A stretch of 64,000 nucleotides of DNA from Methanolapillus ohkumae (GCF_032594355.1 NZ_CP131061.1:1240001-1304000), one strand, 5' to 3'. Shown: positions 25,733-34,533, numbered from the stretch's first letter. Translations and numbers: made by a program. Notes: generated by a model from the letters alone, not told the origin.

Positions 25733-27097
25733 TTGCATAGAATTGAAACATACCCTTGTAATTTAAATGTAATTAGAAATCGTATTAATATTGAAATTGA
25801 GGCGTCGTTTTTGAATCTGTCATTTCCGGTTAAAGAAATTAAAAAACAGACGCCTGTTTTTTTTCGTTTTTTAAAAAAGAACAGTTACAGTTTTTCAGCA
25901 TTGGCACCGCTTCTTGCGGACGTGGAATTTTCAAATGAACCCGCCCCGGGAATAATGATTTACAGTTTTTTTACCCGGCAAAAGGAAGAAATCTTCTTGG
26001 AAGTTTCCCGTGCCAAAAAAGAATTTCAAGCGTTGGGAATTCCATCTTTTTTCATTGCCGGCGGGCCGCATCCGTCAGGTGTGCCGGATGAAACGCTTCA
26101 ATATTTCGATGCCGTGGTTGTCGGGGAAGGAGAAGAAACGCTTCCCGAATTGGTTGCTTTTTTGAAAAATTCGGATTTGTTCTCGGAACAAAATCAAATC
26201 CAAAATATTCAAAATCAAATCCAAAACAAATATCAAAACAAAAGGAAGAGCCGGCAAGAATTCCCTGATTTTTTAGCCGGTCTTTCAAAGATTCCGGGAA
26301 TTGCGTATTTGGATGATTTTGGAAAAATGGTTTTGACAAAGAAACGACCATTTGTGAATTTGGACACATTTCCCTGTTTTTCGCCGGACAATATCTGGCG
26401 CCCACTGGAAATTTCGCGTGGCTGCCCGCACCGCTGCAAATTCTGCCAAACGCCGCAAATTTTCGGGCACAAGATGCGGCACCGCAGCATTCCGGAAATT
26501 TTAAAATATGCCAAATATTACGACGATTTGCGGTTTATTTCTTCCAACGCTTTCGCATACGGTGGAAATGGCGTAACCCCAAACCCCGGCCCGGTCAAAG
26601 AACTTTTGTCGGCGTTGTCCGAAATCGGTGGCAAACGCATATTTTTTGGAACATTCCCCTCGGAAGTCCGCCCGGAATTCATAACGGAAGAAATGATGGA
26701 GTTGGTGACAACGTACTGTGCAAATGATTCCATCAGCATCGGCGCGCAGTCCGGAAGCGACGACATTCTTCAAGAAATCGGACGCGGGCACACCGCGGAA
26801 GATGTTTATTCGGCTGTGGAAATTTGTTTGGAAAAAAAGATTATACCGATTGTGGATTTTATAATCGGGTTTCCGAATGAAACGGAAAAAGACCAAGAAA
26901 AAACGCTGGAGCTCATTGATTGGATTTGCCAAAAAAACGGAGAAGTTCGGGCGCATTATTTAACGCCGCTCCCGTCAACGCCTTATGAAAATATAATCCC
27001 GGGAAAAGTCCATCCGGAAATTTCAAAAAAACTTGGGCAACTGGCCCTTGGCGGGAAACTCAAAGGGGTTTGGGAAAATACAAAACCGGAATACTAA
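25733..27097 (+). CDS. B12-binding/radical SAM protein, MJ_1487 family
   Basis: 454 residues; TTG start without a clear ribosome site. The N-terminal B12-like domain has IMIYSFFTRQKEEIF, FIAGGPHPSGVPDETL and DAVVVGEGEETLPEL. The radical SAM core follows with ISRGCPHRCKFCQTPQIFG (CxxxCxxC) near residue 230, and later SIGAQSGSDDIL and VDFIIGFPNETEKDQ. The family is methanogen/archaeal with unknown substrate. An insertion around residues 158-180 is a low-complexity Gln/Asn/Lys run (QNQIQNIQNQIQNKYQNK) encoded by a short tandem repeat. Thirty bases after the mevalonate genes, possibly read through. Confidence 0.87.
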   Translation: MHRIETYPCNLNVIRNRINIEIEASFLNLSFPVKEIKKQTPVFFRFLKKNSYSFSALAPLLADVEFSNEPAPGIMIYSFFTRQKEEIFLEVSRAKKEFQALGIPSFFIAGGPHPSGVPDETLQYFDAVVVGEGEETLPELVAFLKNSDLFSEQNQIQNIQNQIQNKYQNKRKSRQEFPDFLAGLSKIPGIAYLDDFGKMVLTKKRPFVNLDTFPCFSPDNIWRPLEISRGCPHRCKFCQTPQIFGHKMRHRSIPEILKYAKYYDDLRFISSNAFAYGGNGVTPNPGPVKELLSALSEIGGKRIFFGTFPSEVRPEFITEEMMELVTTYCANDSISIGAQSGSDDILQEIGRGHTAEDVYSAVEICLEKKIIPIVDFIIGFPNETEKDQEKTLELIDWICQKNGEVRAHYLTPLPSTPYENIIPGKVHPEISKKLGQLALGGKLKGVWENTKPEY

Positions 27098-27413
27098 AAA
27101 ACTTTTTTTATTTTATTTTATTTTTGATTTATCTATTTTTCATTTCTGCTTTTATCTTAAATTTTTCATTTTTGCTTTTATTTTGCTTTTTTCAGTTGCA
27201 GTTTTCATTTCTGCTTTTAGTTCGATTTTCATAAAGTAGAAATCATAAAAGGAAATTTATAAATATTTTTCATAAAGTAGAAATCATAAAAGGAAATTTA
27301 TAAATATATTAAAATATTAGATACGTTGATTTTTATTAATTTTATTAATTTTTTGATCTGTTTGATTATTTTTATTTGGTTTATTTTTATGAATCCGATA
27401 TGAGTTGAAGAGT
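27098..27413. other. Intergenic region with duplicated promoter segment
   Basis: T-rich low-complexity DNA from 27105 to 27225 (degenerate TTTCATTTCTGCTTTTA words), then a perfect 41-bp duplication described separately. Confidence 0.6.
27226..27307 (+). repeat. Perfect 41-bp tandem duplication carrying a TATA box
   Basis: The 41-bp segment starting TTTTCATAAAGTAGAAATCA and ending GGAAATTTATAAATAT occurs at 27226-27266 and again at 27267-27307 without a mismatch. TTTATAAATAT is a strong archaeal TATA box, so the promoter of the downstream membrane-protein gene appears duplicated, giving two potential start sites 41 bases apart. Confidence 0.85.
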
Positions 27414-28217
27414 ATGGAAGTATTTAAGCAAAGTATTAAAAAAGCCAATCATTCTTACAAGACCAATTTTGTATCTTATTTTGTTGGCGCCGCTGTTGTT
27501 TTAATTTTGCCGTTGATCATTTCGATCATTTATGCCGCTGCCGATTACACCGGTTTTCTGACGGATGCCGTGTGGTTTATTCTCGGGATTTTGGTATTGG
27601 TTGCTGTCCTCACATTTCCGCCGCTGCTTTACGGTCTTGCATACATGGGTGTGAAAGGAACGCGAAATCCGGACGTTGCGGCATCAGATGTGTTTTTTGC
27701 ATTCCGTTCCAGCGCGCAATTGGCCAGAAGCTGGGCGTACGGAATTATTTTGCTGGTGACGATTGCCCTTCTCATCTTGATTGTCTGGGGCGTTTTTAAT
27801 TTGTTGGGTCTTTTCTCCGCGGATTTGGGATGGTTCGCGGAAATTCTCATCACCATTTTATCGATTGTCGTGTCCGTGCCGATTCTTTACGCTGAAACAA
27901 TCTACGTGATGACGGCGCCAAAAGGTGTGATGCATGCAATTTCGGAAAGTTTAAGCATCGCCAAAGAGAAAACAAAGGTGACCTTGATATCGCTTTTGTT
28001 TATTGTTTTGATCAATGCGATTATTTGCGCGCTCAGCATCGCTGCCGTTTGCGGATATTTGGATTTTATGGGCGGACACCTTCCAAACCCCGAAGAACTT
28101 GTGTTTATCGTGACCGTTATTTCCTTAATGTTCACCTTACCATACACGGAAACTTTCCTCGGGTACTTGATTAAAGATCTCCGGCCGACCATTCGAGATA
28201 CTGCGGAAGATGTCTGA
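27414..28217 (+). CDS. Multi-pass membrane protein, DUF4013-like (paralogue 1)
   Basis: 267 residues from ATG 27414 (a TTG at 27405 would add three residues). About six membrane helices. The segment PPLLYGLAYMGVKGTRNPDV, then DVFFAFRS and ARSWAYG, and the C-terminal FLGYLIKDLRPTIRD recur in the gene at 28932, so the two are paralogues. They resemble small archaeal membrane proteins of the DUF4013 type, with unknown function. A dispersed element and a long T-rich repeat follow. Confidence 0.75.
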   Translation: MEVFKQSIKKANHSYKTNFVSYFVGAAVVLILPLIISIIYAAADYTGFLTDAVWFILGILVLVAVLTFPPLLYGLAYMGVKGTRNPDVAASDVFFAFRSSAQLARSWAYGIILLVTIALLILIVWGVFNLLGLFSADLGWFAEILITILSIVVSVPILYAETIYVMTAPKGVMHAISESLSIAKEKTKVTLISLLFIVLINAIICALSIAAVCGYLDFMGGHLPNPEELVFIVTVISLMFTLPYTETFLGYLIKDLRPTIRDTAEDV

Positions 28218-28240
28218 TTATTAGACGATTCTTCATCTTT

Positions 28241-28402
28241 TCTTTTTTTCATTTTTTCTTTTTTTTATTTTTTTCTTTCATTTTTTCTTTTTCTTTCATT
28301 TTTTCTTTTTCTTTCATTTTTTCTTTTTCTTTCATTTTTTCTTTCAATTTTTCTTTTTCTTTCATTTTTTCTTTCAATTTTTCTTTTTCTTTCAATTTTT
28401 GA
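28241..28402. repeat. T-rich tandem repeat, ~18 bp
   Basis: Repeated CTTTCATTTTTTCTTTTT units, about eight, with small variations. Reading the opposite strand gives a meaningless Lys/Glu/Met repeat. Confidence 0.8.
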
Positions 28403-28414
28403 TTTATAGTGTCA

Positions 28415-28477
28415 CTCTCGCACGTTATGGTGATTAAATTTTTAAAAAACAATAAAACCGTGGAACGATTTTTGTTG
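28415..28477 (+). repeat. Dispersed 3' element, copy 3
   Basis: CTCGCACGTTATGGTG, then ATTTTTAAAA, AATAAAACCGTGGAACGA and a T-run. It lies about 200 bases after the membrane-protein stop in the same orientation, separated from it by the T-rich repeat. It is followed at 28492 by AATTGCTGCAATCTGTTTGC, which resembles a second motif seen near copies 4 and 6. Confidence 0.6.
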
Positions 28478-28931
28478 TAATTTAGAATTATCCAATTGCT
28501 GCAATCTGTTTGCTGTTTTTTCTGGTTTTTTTCTGGTTTTTTTCTGGTTTTTTTCTGGTTTTTGCGTCTTCTGCCTTTGCTTTTCAATTATTATTATTTC
28601 CGGATTTCATTGTTCCGTTTTTAATTTCATCATATTAATTTTCTAAAAATTATATATCTATGAATATTTTTAATATATTTCACTTCTCCGACTCATTCTC
28701 ATTTATCAATTAAAATTTGGTTTACCGTTGTCATCTGCCGATTAATTCATAAAAACATTTTAATAGAAGTATTTCGTATTTAAATTCACGGAAAGCATTT
28801 TCACGTCTTTTGAAATGTAATTCCTTGGAAAAACATGAAAAACGAGAACGAAATGCTTGAAGATATTTTGTAATTGTTATAATCGTTGTATAAATTTGTA
28901 GTTGTTTTGAAACATTTCAGGAGTTATCTTT

Positions 28932-29525
28932 ATGGATTTTAATACAAAAATAATTGAAGACGGCCTCAAAAAAGCATGGGGCGCCTACATCGAAAACATC
29001 GTTGCGTTAATCATCGGCCTTTTAATCGCTTGGATCGGCTCAATCTTGATTGTGACCACAGCCCCGCTCATGTATGGACTTTATTACATGTGCGTCAAAG
29101 CATCCCGTGGCGAAAAAGTCGAAATTAAAGACGTATTCTACGGATTCAGTTCAGTCAGCATGTTCATCAGAAGCTGGATTTACTTCTTGGTACTCTTTGT
29201 GATCGTATTTGCCATCATTATTATTGTCAGCATTGTTTCATATATCAGTGCCATACTTGGAATGCTCGTCTACTTCATTTTGCTCATCATTTTCGCATTT
29301 GCTGTGTACTATTCAATGGCCATTTATGTCATGAGCCCGAAAGAAAATGTGATTTATGCTCTTAAAGAAGGATTTGAGATTTCAAAATCCAACCTGTTGG
29401 TAACAATTGTGGTTATGATTCTGGCCGGAATTATCAGCATGTTTGTCATTACAGCTCCGCTCGCATTCATCTTTGATGTCTACGTGTTAAAAGAATTAAA
29501 ACCAACCATCAAAGACGAATCTTAA
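28932..29525 (+). CDS. Multi-pass membrane protein, DUF4013-like (paralogue 2)
   Basis: 197 residues. Shares with the upstream paralogue the APLMYGLYYMCVKASRGEKV segment, DVFYGFSSV, RSWIYF, MAIYVMSPKENVIYALKEG and the C-terminal LKELKPTIKDES. Four to five hydrophobic helices. It is shorter at the N-terminus than paralogue 1. Followed by a perfect intrinsic-type terminator. Function unknown. Confidence 0.77.
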   Translation: MDFNTKIIEDGLKKAWGAYIENIVALIIGLLIAWIGSILIVTTAPLMYGLYYMCVKASRGEKVEIKDVFYGFSSVSMFIRSWIYFLVLFVIVFAIIIIVSIVSYISAILGMLVYFILLIIFAFAVYYSMAIYVMSPKENVIYALKEGFEISKSNLLVTIVVMILAGIISMFVITAPLAFIFDVYVLKELKPTIKDES

Positions 29526-29551
29526 ATTAAAAACCAATTATACAAATGTAA

Positions 29552-29583
29552 AAATGTCTGATTTTTCAGACATTTTTTTTTAG
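29552..29583 (+). terminator. Intrinsic-type terminator
   Basis: AAATGTCTGA (29552-29561), TTTT loop, TCAGACATTT (29566-29575), then a T-run: a perfect 10-bp stem 27 bases after the stop of paralogue 2. Confidence 0.85.
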
Positions 29584-29640
29584 ACATTTCTTTTTTATTT
29601 TTATCTAAAATATTTTGTTAAATATTAAATTCGGGAACAG

Positions 29641-30036
29641 ATGATATTTATGTCAGAAGAAATAAATTCTATAGCCGTTCAAACAGAACAAAAAGGACCG
29701 GAGATTCCCCAAAATAAATTTTTGGCTTTGGTTTTTTCGTTCATTTGGCCGGGTCTCGGACAAGTGTATAACGGACAACTTTGGAAAGGTGTCGCAATAT
29801 ACATTGGCTACATCATCGGATTACTCTTATTTTTCATACCGGGAGTTGTTGTTTGGGTTTACGCCATGCACGACGCATTCTATGGAGCTGAAAAAATCAA
29901 CAAAAGAGAAATTCCGTATATTGAGCCGAAGTTTACGGGAACAGCATTGTTTTTATTCGTACCGATCGTTATTTTTGTGATATTGTATTTCTTATTCGTC
30001 ATGGTTTTTATGGCTTCTATGGCAGCATTCATGTAA
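29641..30036 (+). CDS. TM2-domain-like small membrane protein
   Basis: 131 residues (a second ATG nine bases inside is equally likely as start). After a soluble N-terminus come FIWPGLGQVYNGQLWKG and IIGLLLFFIPGVVVWVYAMHDAF, the pattern of TM2-type domains (GxGxxYxGxxxxG then a second helix with W..D). A third helix lies at the C-terminus (LFLFVPIVIFVILYFLFVMVF). Function unknown. Confidence 0.75.
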   Translation: MIFMSEEINSIAVQTEQKGPEIPQNKFLALVFSFIWPGLGQVYNGQLWKGVAIYIGYIIGLLLFFIPGVVVWVYAMHDAFYGAEKINKREIPYIEPKFTGTALFLFVPIVIFVILYFLFVMVFMASMAAFM

Positions 30037-30042
30037 ATTGAT

Positions 30043-30078
30043 AAAAGAGTCAATCTTTTGTTGACTCTTTTTTATTTC
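30043..30078 (+). terminator. Intrinsic-type terminator
   Basis: AAAAGAGTCAA (30043-30053) and TTGACTCTTTT (30061-30071) pair perfectly over 11 bp with a 7-base loop and a following T-run, six bases after the TM2-like stop. Confidence 0.85.
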
Positions 30079-30202
30079 TTTTTCGTTATTTCTCCTGCTT
30101 TTTTTCAATTTTGATTTTAAATCAGCCACATCTTTTTATATTTCCAAATCAATTTGAAAGCTGTTTCATTTTTCCATTAATTCATTTCTCAGAGGCGCCC
30201 CC

Positions 30203-31075
30203 ATGATTTTTCCGGAAGAATACAAAAATATCGGTTTTTGTCATCCGGATATGCCGCTTGCCTCCGAAAAAAATAAATCCGTCTATTTTTTGTCCAAATA
30301 CCTTCTGGAAGAAAAAGAATCGGGCTTTTGCTTGTATTCCGTCACACATGAAAACGGCATCGGTTTTTTCAGAAACGTCAAAGGAAATGAATTATTAGCA
30401 TCCGAAGATGAAATTGCCGTCTGTGACGAAATCTTAAACATCAAAAACCGGACGCTTTTGATTGAAAAAGCGGCCGACATTTGTCAAAAAACCGGAAAAA
30501 ATACGGTTCTCTTCACCGGGATTGACCGCCATATCACATTTGTCCACAAGCCCGACCTGTCTGAAATTTTGGAAATTCAGGTGATTGACGTTAAACCGCC
30601 AAATCCACCTTGGCTTTCGGATTGTGTCCGCCGGTTGGACGCAAGCGGAATTTTTGGGGATTTGCAAATCAAGTTCACGGAAAAAATCATTGATATTTCC
30701 ACATTCGAAGGCGAAAATACGGTATTCCCATGCCGGTCTTCCGGCCTGAAAGGAAAATTTTTGGATTCCGACAATATGAACGAAAATGAAAGCAAAACCG
30801 ATCTTAGACTCGTCGGCTGCGATACTTCACGAACCGTTTTTGAAACGCTTTATCCATCTCTTGATTATGATTTCATAGAGCTTTGTCCGACGCGGTCAAG
30901 CCTCACAAAACCCGACAAACCGTTTATTATGCGGTGCTGCAAATCGGAAAATGCGGGAAAAATCATTGAAATCAATGGGTACAAAGGTATTATTGTCCAT
31001 TGGGGTGCCGGCGAATATCAAATTTCCGAAAATATTCGAAAATTCGTGGCAGACCTTCAAAAGAACAAAAAATGA
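30203..31075 (+). CDS. Conserved hypothetical protein, methanogen type
   Basis: 290 residues, soluble. Features include IGFCHPDMPL near residue 8, VLFTGIDRHITFVHKP near residue 110, VIDVKPPNPPWLSDCVRRLDA and a C-terminal IIVHWGAGEYQI. PPNPPWL reads as a ligand or metal-binding loop conserved in a methanogen family whose function I do not know. An insertion with DSDNMNENESK near residue 190 is low complexity. The following gene converges on it. Confidence 0.65.
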   Translation: MIFPEEYKNIGFCHPDMPLASEKNKSVYFLSKYLLEEKESGFCLYSVTHENGIGFFRNVKGNELLASEDEIAVCDEILNIKNRTLLIEKAADICQKTGKNTVLFTGIDRHITFVHKPDLSEILEIQVIDVKPPNPPWLSDCVRRLDASGIFGDLQIKFTEKIIDISTFEGENTVFPCRSSGLKGKFLDSDNMNENESKTDLRLVGCDTSRTVFETLYPSLDYDFIELCPTRSSLTKPDKPFIMRCCKSENAGKIIEINGYKGIIVHWGAGEYQISENIRKFVADLQKNKK

Positions 31076-31177
31076 TATAATTTATGTTTTAATTTCTGCT
31101 TTCATTTCTGTTTTAATTTCTGCTTTCATTTTATTTTGTTTTTCATTTCTTATTTTTCTATTTTTTATTTCTTATTT

Positions 31178-31780
31178 TTACTTTTTTAATTTCATGGCGA
31201 TTTCTTCCACCATTTCTTCCACCGTTTTTTTGTCACCGGAAAACGTCAAATCCGCATATTTTTCGTAAAGCGGCCGGCGTTCCTCATACAAATCTTTTAA
31301 AGTTTGACCATCATGAAGAGCGATCCCGCGTGTGGAAATATTTTGAATACGATGCACAATTTCCGGAAAAGAAACATCAAAATAAATGATTGTTCCTATT
31401 TTTTTCAACCGTTTCATCGCTTTTTCGCTATAAATGACGCTTCCGCCTGTCGAAATGACGGCATTTTTCGGCTCAATGTCCAAAAGGATTTCTTCCTCCA
31501 GGTTCGTAAATCCGGAAAAGCCCAGCCGGTCAACTAAGTCTTGTAAAAACATTCCCGTTTTTTCCTGAATTATTAAATCGGTGTCCAAAAATGACATACA
31601 AAGCGTCTTTGCCAAAAGAACACCCGTTGTACTTTTTCCGGCACCGGGCATCCCGATTAAAACAATGTTGGAGAAATTGGCAAAACCATTGGAATTGGTG
31701 GAGGTGGAATTGGTGGAGGTGGAATTGGTGGAGGTGGAGGGGTCCGATTTTTCATTTGAATGGGTGGACTTTGAAGTCAT
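31178..31780 (-). CDS. Shikimate-kinase-like (AroK fold) P-loop kinase
   Basis: 200 residues. Begins with about 30 low-complexity residues built from STSTN units (15-bp DNA repeats at about 31693-31740). The kinase follows: Walker A GMPGAGKST, DTD motif (FLDTDLII), ISTGGSVIY in place of the shikimate kinase GGG loop, RGIAL, and LYEERRPLYEKYADL with the lid arginine. The position that carries the shikimate-binding Arg in FRxxE reads FTNLEE here, so the substrate may not be shikimate. Most archaea use an unrelated GHMP-type shikimate kinase, making this gene worth checking. Alternative: a gluconate-kinase- or homoserine-type small-molecule kinase. Confidence 0.75.
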   Translation of the reverse strand: MTSKSTHSNEKSDPSTSTNSTSTNSTSTNSNGFANFSNIVLIGMPGAGKSTTGVLLAKTLCMSFLDTDLIIQEKTGMFLQDLVDRLGFSGFTNLEEEILLDIEPKNAVISTGGSVIYSEKAMKRLKKIGTIIYFDVSFPEIVHRIQNISTRGIALHDGQTLKDLYEERRPLYEKYADLTFSGDKKTVEEMVEEIAMKLKK

Positions 31781-32131
31781 AGCATCACGGCTGAATATTT
31801 CAGAATTTATTCTATTTCTCTTTTTTTACTTATTTTCTATTTCATTTTCTATTCATTTTCTATTTCATTTTCTATTTCATTTTTTATTCATTAAATTAAC
31901 CGGATTCATTTTTTTCAAATAAAATAGGAGGATTCGAACAAATATATAATCTATATATTTTATGGAAATAAGGTATATAACCTATCCCGAAATATTACGA
32001 CCTCAGATGATTCAGGTTTCATCGGTTGATTCTTGATCAACCGATCATTCATTTGTTTCCGATTGAAACAAATTTTTTGGAAAATATCGGATTTTGTTTT
32101 CGTTTTATTCGGCTTATTTTGGAGTTTTAGA
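31781..32131. other. Divergent intergenic region
   Basis: About 350 bases: a T-rich TATTTCATTTTC repeat at 31830-31887, then a promoter-like AT stretch at about 31943-31985 (AATATATAATCTATATATTT) suited to the phosphate transporter gene. GGATTCGAAC at 31931 looks like a tRNA T-loop but has no cloverleaf around it. Confidence 0.55.
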
Positions 32132-33163
32132 ATGGATCTTGTATTAAGTATTGCACTTGCATTGGCCGGTTTTTATATGGCGTGGAACATTGGCGCAAAC
32201 GACCTTGCAAACGCAATGGGAACATCTGTCGGGTCTAAAGCCCTGACGATTAAACAAGTTATTATTATCGCGTCTTTTTTTGAATTAACCGGCGCACTTT
32301 TATTTGGCGGCGGTGTCACCGGCACAATCGCCAAAGGAATTGTCCCGCTGGACCCGATTATGGCGGTCAATCCCGACATCGTCGCGGTCGGTATGCTGGG
32401 TGCGATTTTGGCGGCCGGCTTTTGGATTACGCTTGCGACTTTATACAACCTTCCGGTTTCAACAACGCATTCCATTGTCGGGTCTGTTTTGGGATTTGGA
32501 ATTGTCTGCGCAATTTTAGGAATTATTACTTTTTCCGAGATTCACTGGAGTGTTATGCTCGGAATTGTCGGAAGCTGGCTGCTGTCACCCCTTCTTGGCG
32601 GCATTGTTGCGTACCTGATTTTCTATGTGGTTCGAAAAAAATTCCTTCAAAATTCAGATAAGGTGGCAGGGATTGAGAAAAAATTTATCCTCTTCCAAGT
32701 AATTACGGCCTGTTTTGTCGCGTTTTCCCACGGATCCAACGATGTTGCCAATGCGATCGGTCCGCTTTATGCTGTTTATGAAATGTACGGACCCTATTCA
32801 TTTAATTTAATGAACGCTCTTCTGCTTCTCGGCGGCCTTGGAATCGTTATCGGTCTTGCGACCTGGGGTTATAAAGTGATCGACACGGTCGGCAACAAAA
32901 TCACGGAACTCACCCCAACCCGCGGTTTTTCGGCACAATTTGCAACCGCTGCTGTTGTTTTGGGGCACAGTGTAATTGGTCTTCCAATTTCAACCACACA
33001 TGTTTTGGTCGGTGCCGTGATTGGAGTCGGCTTGGCCGGCGGTCTTTCCGGAATCAATCTCAAGGTGCTTAAAAACATCGTATCCTCTTGGATTGTAACA
33101 GTTCCGGTCTCAGCCATCACGTCAGGAATTTTATTCTATGTGTTGTCTTTCATTTTCCTGTAA
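32132..33163 (+). CDS. pit: PiT-family inorganic phosphate transporter
   Basis: 343 residues from ATG 32132, seven bases after GGAG; a longer in-frame reading from 32033 has no support. Duplicated PiT signature: GANDLANAMGTSVGSKAL near residue 20 and GSNDVANAIGPL near residue 205, each starting a set of helices; TTLYNLPVSTTHSIVG-like and LPISTTHVLVGAV repeats also mirror each other. About ten membrane helices. Symports phosphate with a cation. The DUF47 gene downstream is its usual partner. Confidence 0.94.
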   Translation: MDLVLSIALALAGFYMAWNIGANDLANAMGTSVGSKALTIKQVIIIASFFELTGALLFGGGVTGTIAKGIVPLDPIMAVNPDIVAVGMLGAILAAGFWITLATLYNLPVSTTHSIVGSVLGFGIVCAILGIITFSEIHWSVMLGIVGSWLLSPLLGGIVAYLIFYVVRKKFLQNSDKVAGIEKKFILFQVITACFVAFSHGSNDVANAIGPLYAVYEMYGPYSFNLMNALLLLGGLGIVIGLATWGYKVIDTVGNKITELTPTRGFSAQFATAAVVLGHSVIGLPISTTHVLVGAVIGVGLAGGLSGINLKVLKNIVSSWIVTVPVSAITSGILFYVLSFIFL

Positions 33164-33217
33164 GAAAGTGAAAAAATAATACATGAATAAATTTCTCTTC
33201 ATTTTTCACAATTCATT

Positions 33218-33365
33218 TATTATTCATTCGCTTATTATTCATTTGCTTATTATTCATTCGCTTATTATTCATTCGCTTATTATTCATTCATTTATTATTC
33301 ATTCGCTTATTATTCATTCGCTTATTATTCATTCGCTTATTATTCATTCGTTTATTATTCATTCG
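33218..33365. repeat. Tandem repeat, 15 bp x ~10
   Basis: TTATTATTCATTCGC units, some with TTTG or TCAT variants, between pit and the DUF47 gene. The in-frame reading (SLIIH repeats) is not a gene. Could separate expression of the two genes. Confidence 0.85.
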
Positions 33366-33556
33366 TTTCATTTTTGCGGCAGTTCAAGAATTCAAAAATG
33401 CAAGTCTTATATAACTGATATGTGGATAAGGTCATAATAAGTTCATAATTATTTCATTTTTCAATTCTTGTAATTTTATTCTAACTTAAAATAAATTATC
33501 AAATTAAATATTAAAATATAAAGAGAAGTCAACTTGAGTAAAAATGGTGGTAAATA

Positions 33557-34258
33557 ATGCCTTTCATGCGTTCGGTTTTGGATATTTTTGTCGATTCTCC
33601 GATGGTTCCTTTAGAGCAGCATGCTGCCAAAGGAATTGAGTCGGTTGAAGCGCTTTCTGAGATGATGAATGCTTACTTGGACGGAAATGACCAAGAAGTC
33701 GATCGCTTGTGTAAAAAAATCGACCAATTGGAGCATGAAGCCGACAAGATCAAACAGAAATTCCGGACGGAACTGCCGGCTTCTGTTGTAATTCAATTGG
33801 ACACAACCGCACTTCTTAATTTCTTAAAATCGCAAGATTCCATCGCCAACAATGCCCAAGATGCGGCGTATTGGATGACGCTTCGGCATGGCGGTGACCT
33901 TCCGGAACAAGTCAAGGACGAATTTAGAAGTTTGATGATAAGAACCGTGGAATGCATCAAAGCCTATGAAACCGTCATAAACGGTCTTAAAACGCTGGAT
34001 TCAACGTCATACAGCAAAATAGAAGTATGCAAACTCATCGACATTATTCCGCCGATTGAAGAGCTTGAGCATCAAACCGATTTATGCGAAACAAGAATCC
34101 TGCGTGAAGTGTTCCGGTATGAAAAAGAGATTGGAGGCGCCGGCGTCTATCACTTGTCCCATTTAACAAAATCCATCAGCTCCATCGCCGACAAAGCGGC
34201 CAGTGCGGCAGATTATTTAAGACGAATTTTGTCAAAGAAAATCGGCACAAAACCATAA
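33557..34258 (+). CDS. DUF47/PhoU-like phosphate transport accessory protein
   Basis: 233 residues, all helical, TIGR00153 (DUF47) family: DIFVDSPMVPLEQHAAKG, then EVDRLCKKIDQLEHEADKIK with the E/D residues that bind metal clusters in PhoU-like proteins, FLKSQDSIANNAQDAAYWM and LTKSISSIADKAASAADYLR. Encoded downstream of pit as in many genomes, where it is thought to regulate PiT transport. Cytoplasmic. Confidence 0.92.
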   Translation: MPFMRSVLDIFVDSPMVPLEQHAAKGIESVEALSEMMNAYLDGNDQEVDRLCKKIDQLEHEADKIKQKFRTELPASVVIQLDTTALLNFLKSQDSIANNAQDAAYWMTLRHGGDLPEQVKDEFRSLMIRTVECIKAYETVINGLKTLDSTSYSKIEVCKLIDIIPPIEELEHQTDLCETRILREVFRYEKEIGGAGVYHLSHLTKSISSIADKAASAADYLRRILSKKIGTKP

Positions 34259-34261
34259 TAT

Positions 34262-34292
34262 CGGTTTTTTAAAACCGGTTTTCTTTTTTCTC
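34262..34292 (+). terminator. Intrinsic-type terminator
   Basis: CGGTTTT (34262-34268), AAAACCG (34271-34277), then TTTTC and a longer T-run. Immediately after the DUF47 stop. Confidence 0.7.
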
Positions 34293-34324
34293 TTTTTTTA
34301 TTGTGCTGCGTCCTGTTTTTAGAT

Positions 34325-34378
34325 TTACTGTTTAAGCATTGCTGCAATCCTATGGTTTTGAGCATTGCTGCATCTGTT
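34325..34378. repeat. Shared intergenic motif, copy near 34.3 kb
   Basis: GCATTGCTGCAATCCTATGG, TTTTGAGCATTGCTGC and ATCTGTTTACTA: a sequence that recurs with a few changes at 55743-55791 between another convergent gene pair. Confidence 0.65.
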
Positions 34379-34441
34379 TACTATTTTAAATTTCTGCATC
34401 TTTTTAATTCACCCACCCTTTCTTTCTCAATGTTAACAATT

Positions 34442-34480
34442 CCGAAAAATTCGGACGCGTGTCACGTCCGAATTTTTCGG
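34442..34480. terminator. 16-bp perfect inverted repeat between convergent genes
   Basis: CCGAAAAATTCGGACG (34442-34457), 7-base loop, CGTCCGAATTTTTCGG (34465-34480). Each arm itself contains a smaller palindrome. Its sister copy is at 55818-55855. Likely a bidirectional terminator or a mobile palindromic element. Confidence 0.75.
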
Positions 34481-34533
34481 GAGGGTTTGCTTGAAAAGAA
34501 AAAGACGAAAGAAAAATGAAAAGAAATGAGATT

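Larger units (their letters stand above)
28218..28931. other. Long intergenic region (714 bases)
   Basis: Holds a T-rich tandem repeat (28241-28402), dispersed element copy 3, a TTTTTTCTGG-type repeat at about 28518-28562, and AT-rich promoter-like DNA upstream of 28932 (for example TATATATCTATGAATATTTTTAA around 28651). No convincing coding frame. Confidence 0.6.

Noticed and set aside
28249..28587. Lys/Glu/Met repeat frame on the minus strand
   Set aside because: Translation of a T-rich tandem repeat with no start signal and a composition dictated by the repeat.
31926..31940. tRNA-like GATTCGAAC on the plus strand
   Set aside because: Surrounding sequence is an AT-rich promoter region without a cloverleaf.
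33183..33437. Open frame of 84 residues with SLIIH repeats
   Set aside because: It is only the translation of a 15-bp AT-rich tandem repeat; no ribosome site, no family.
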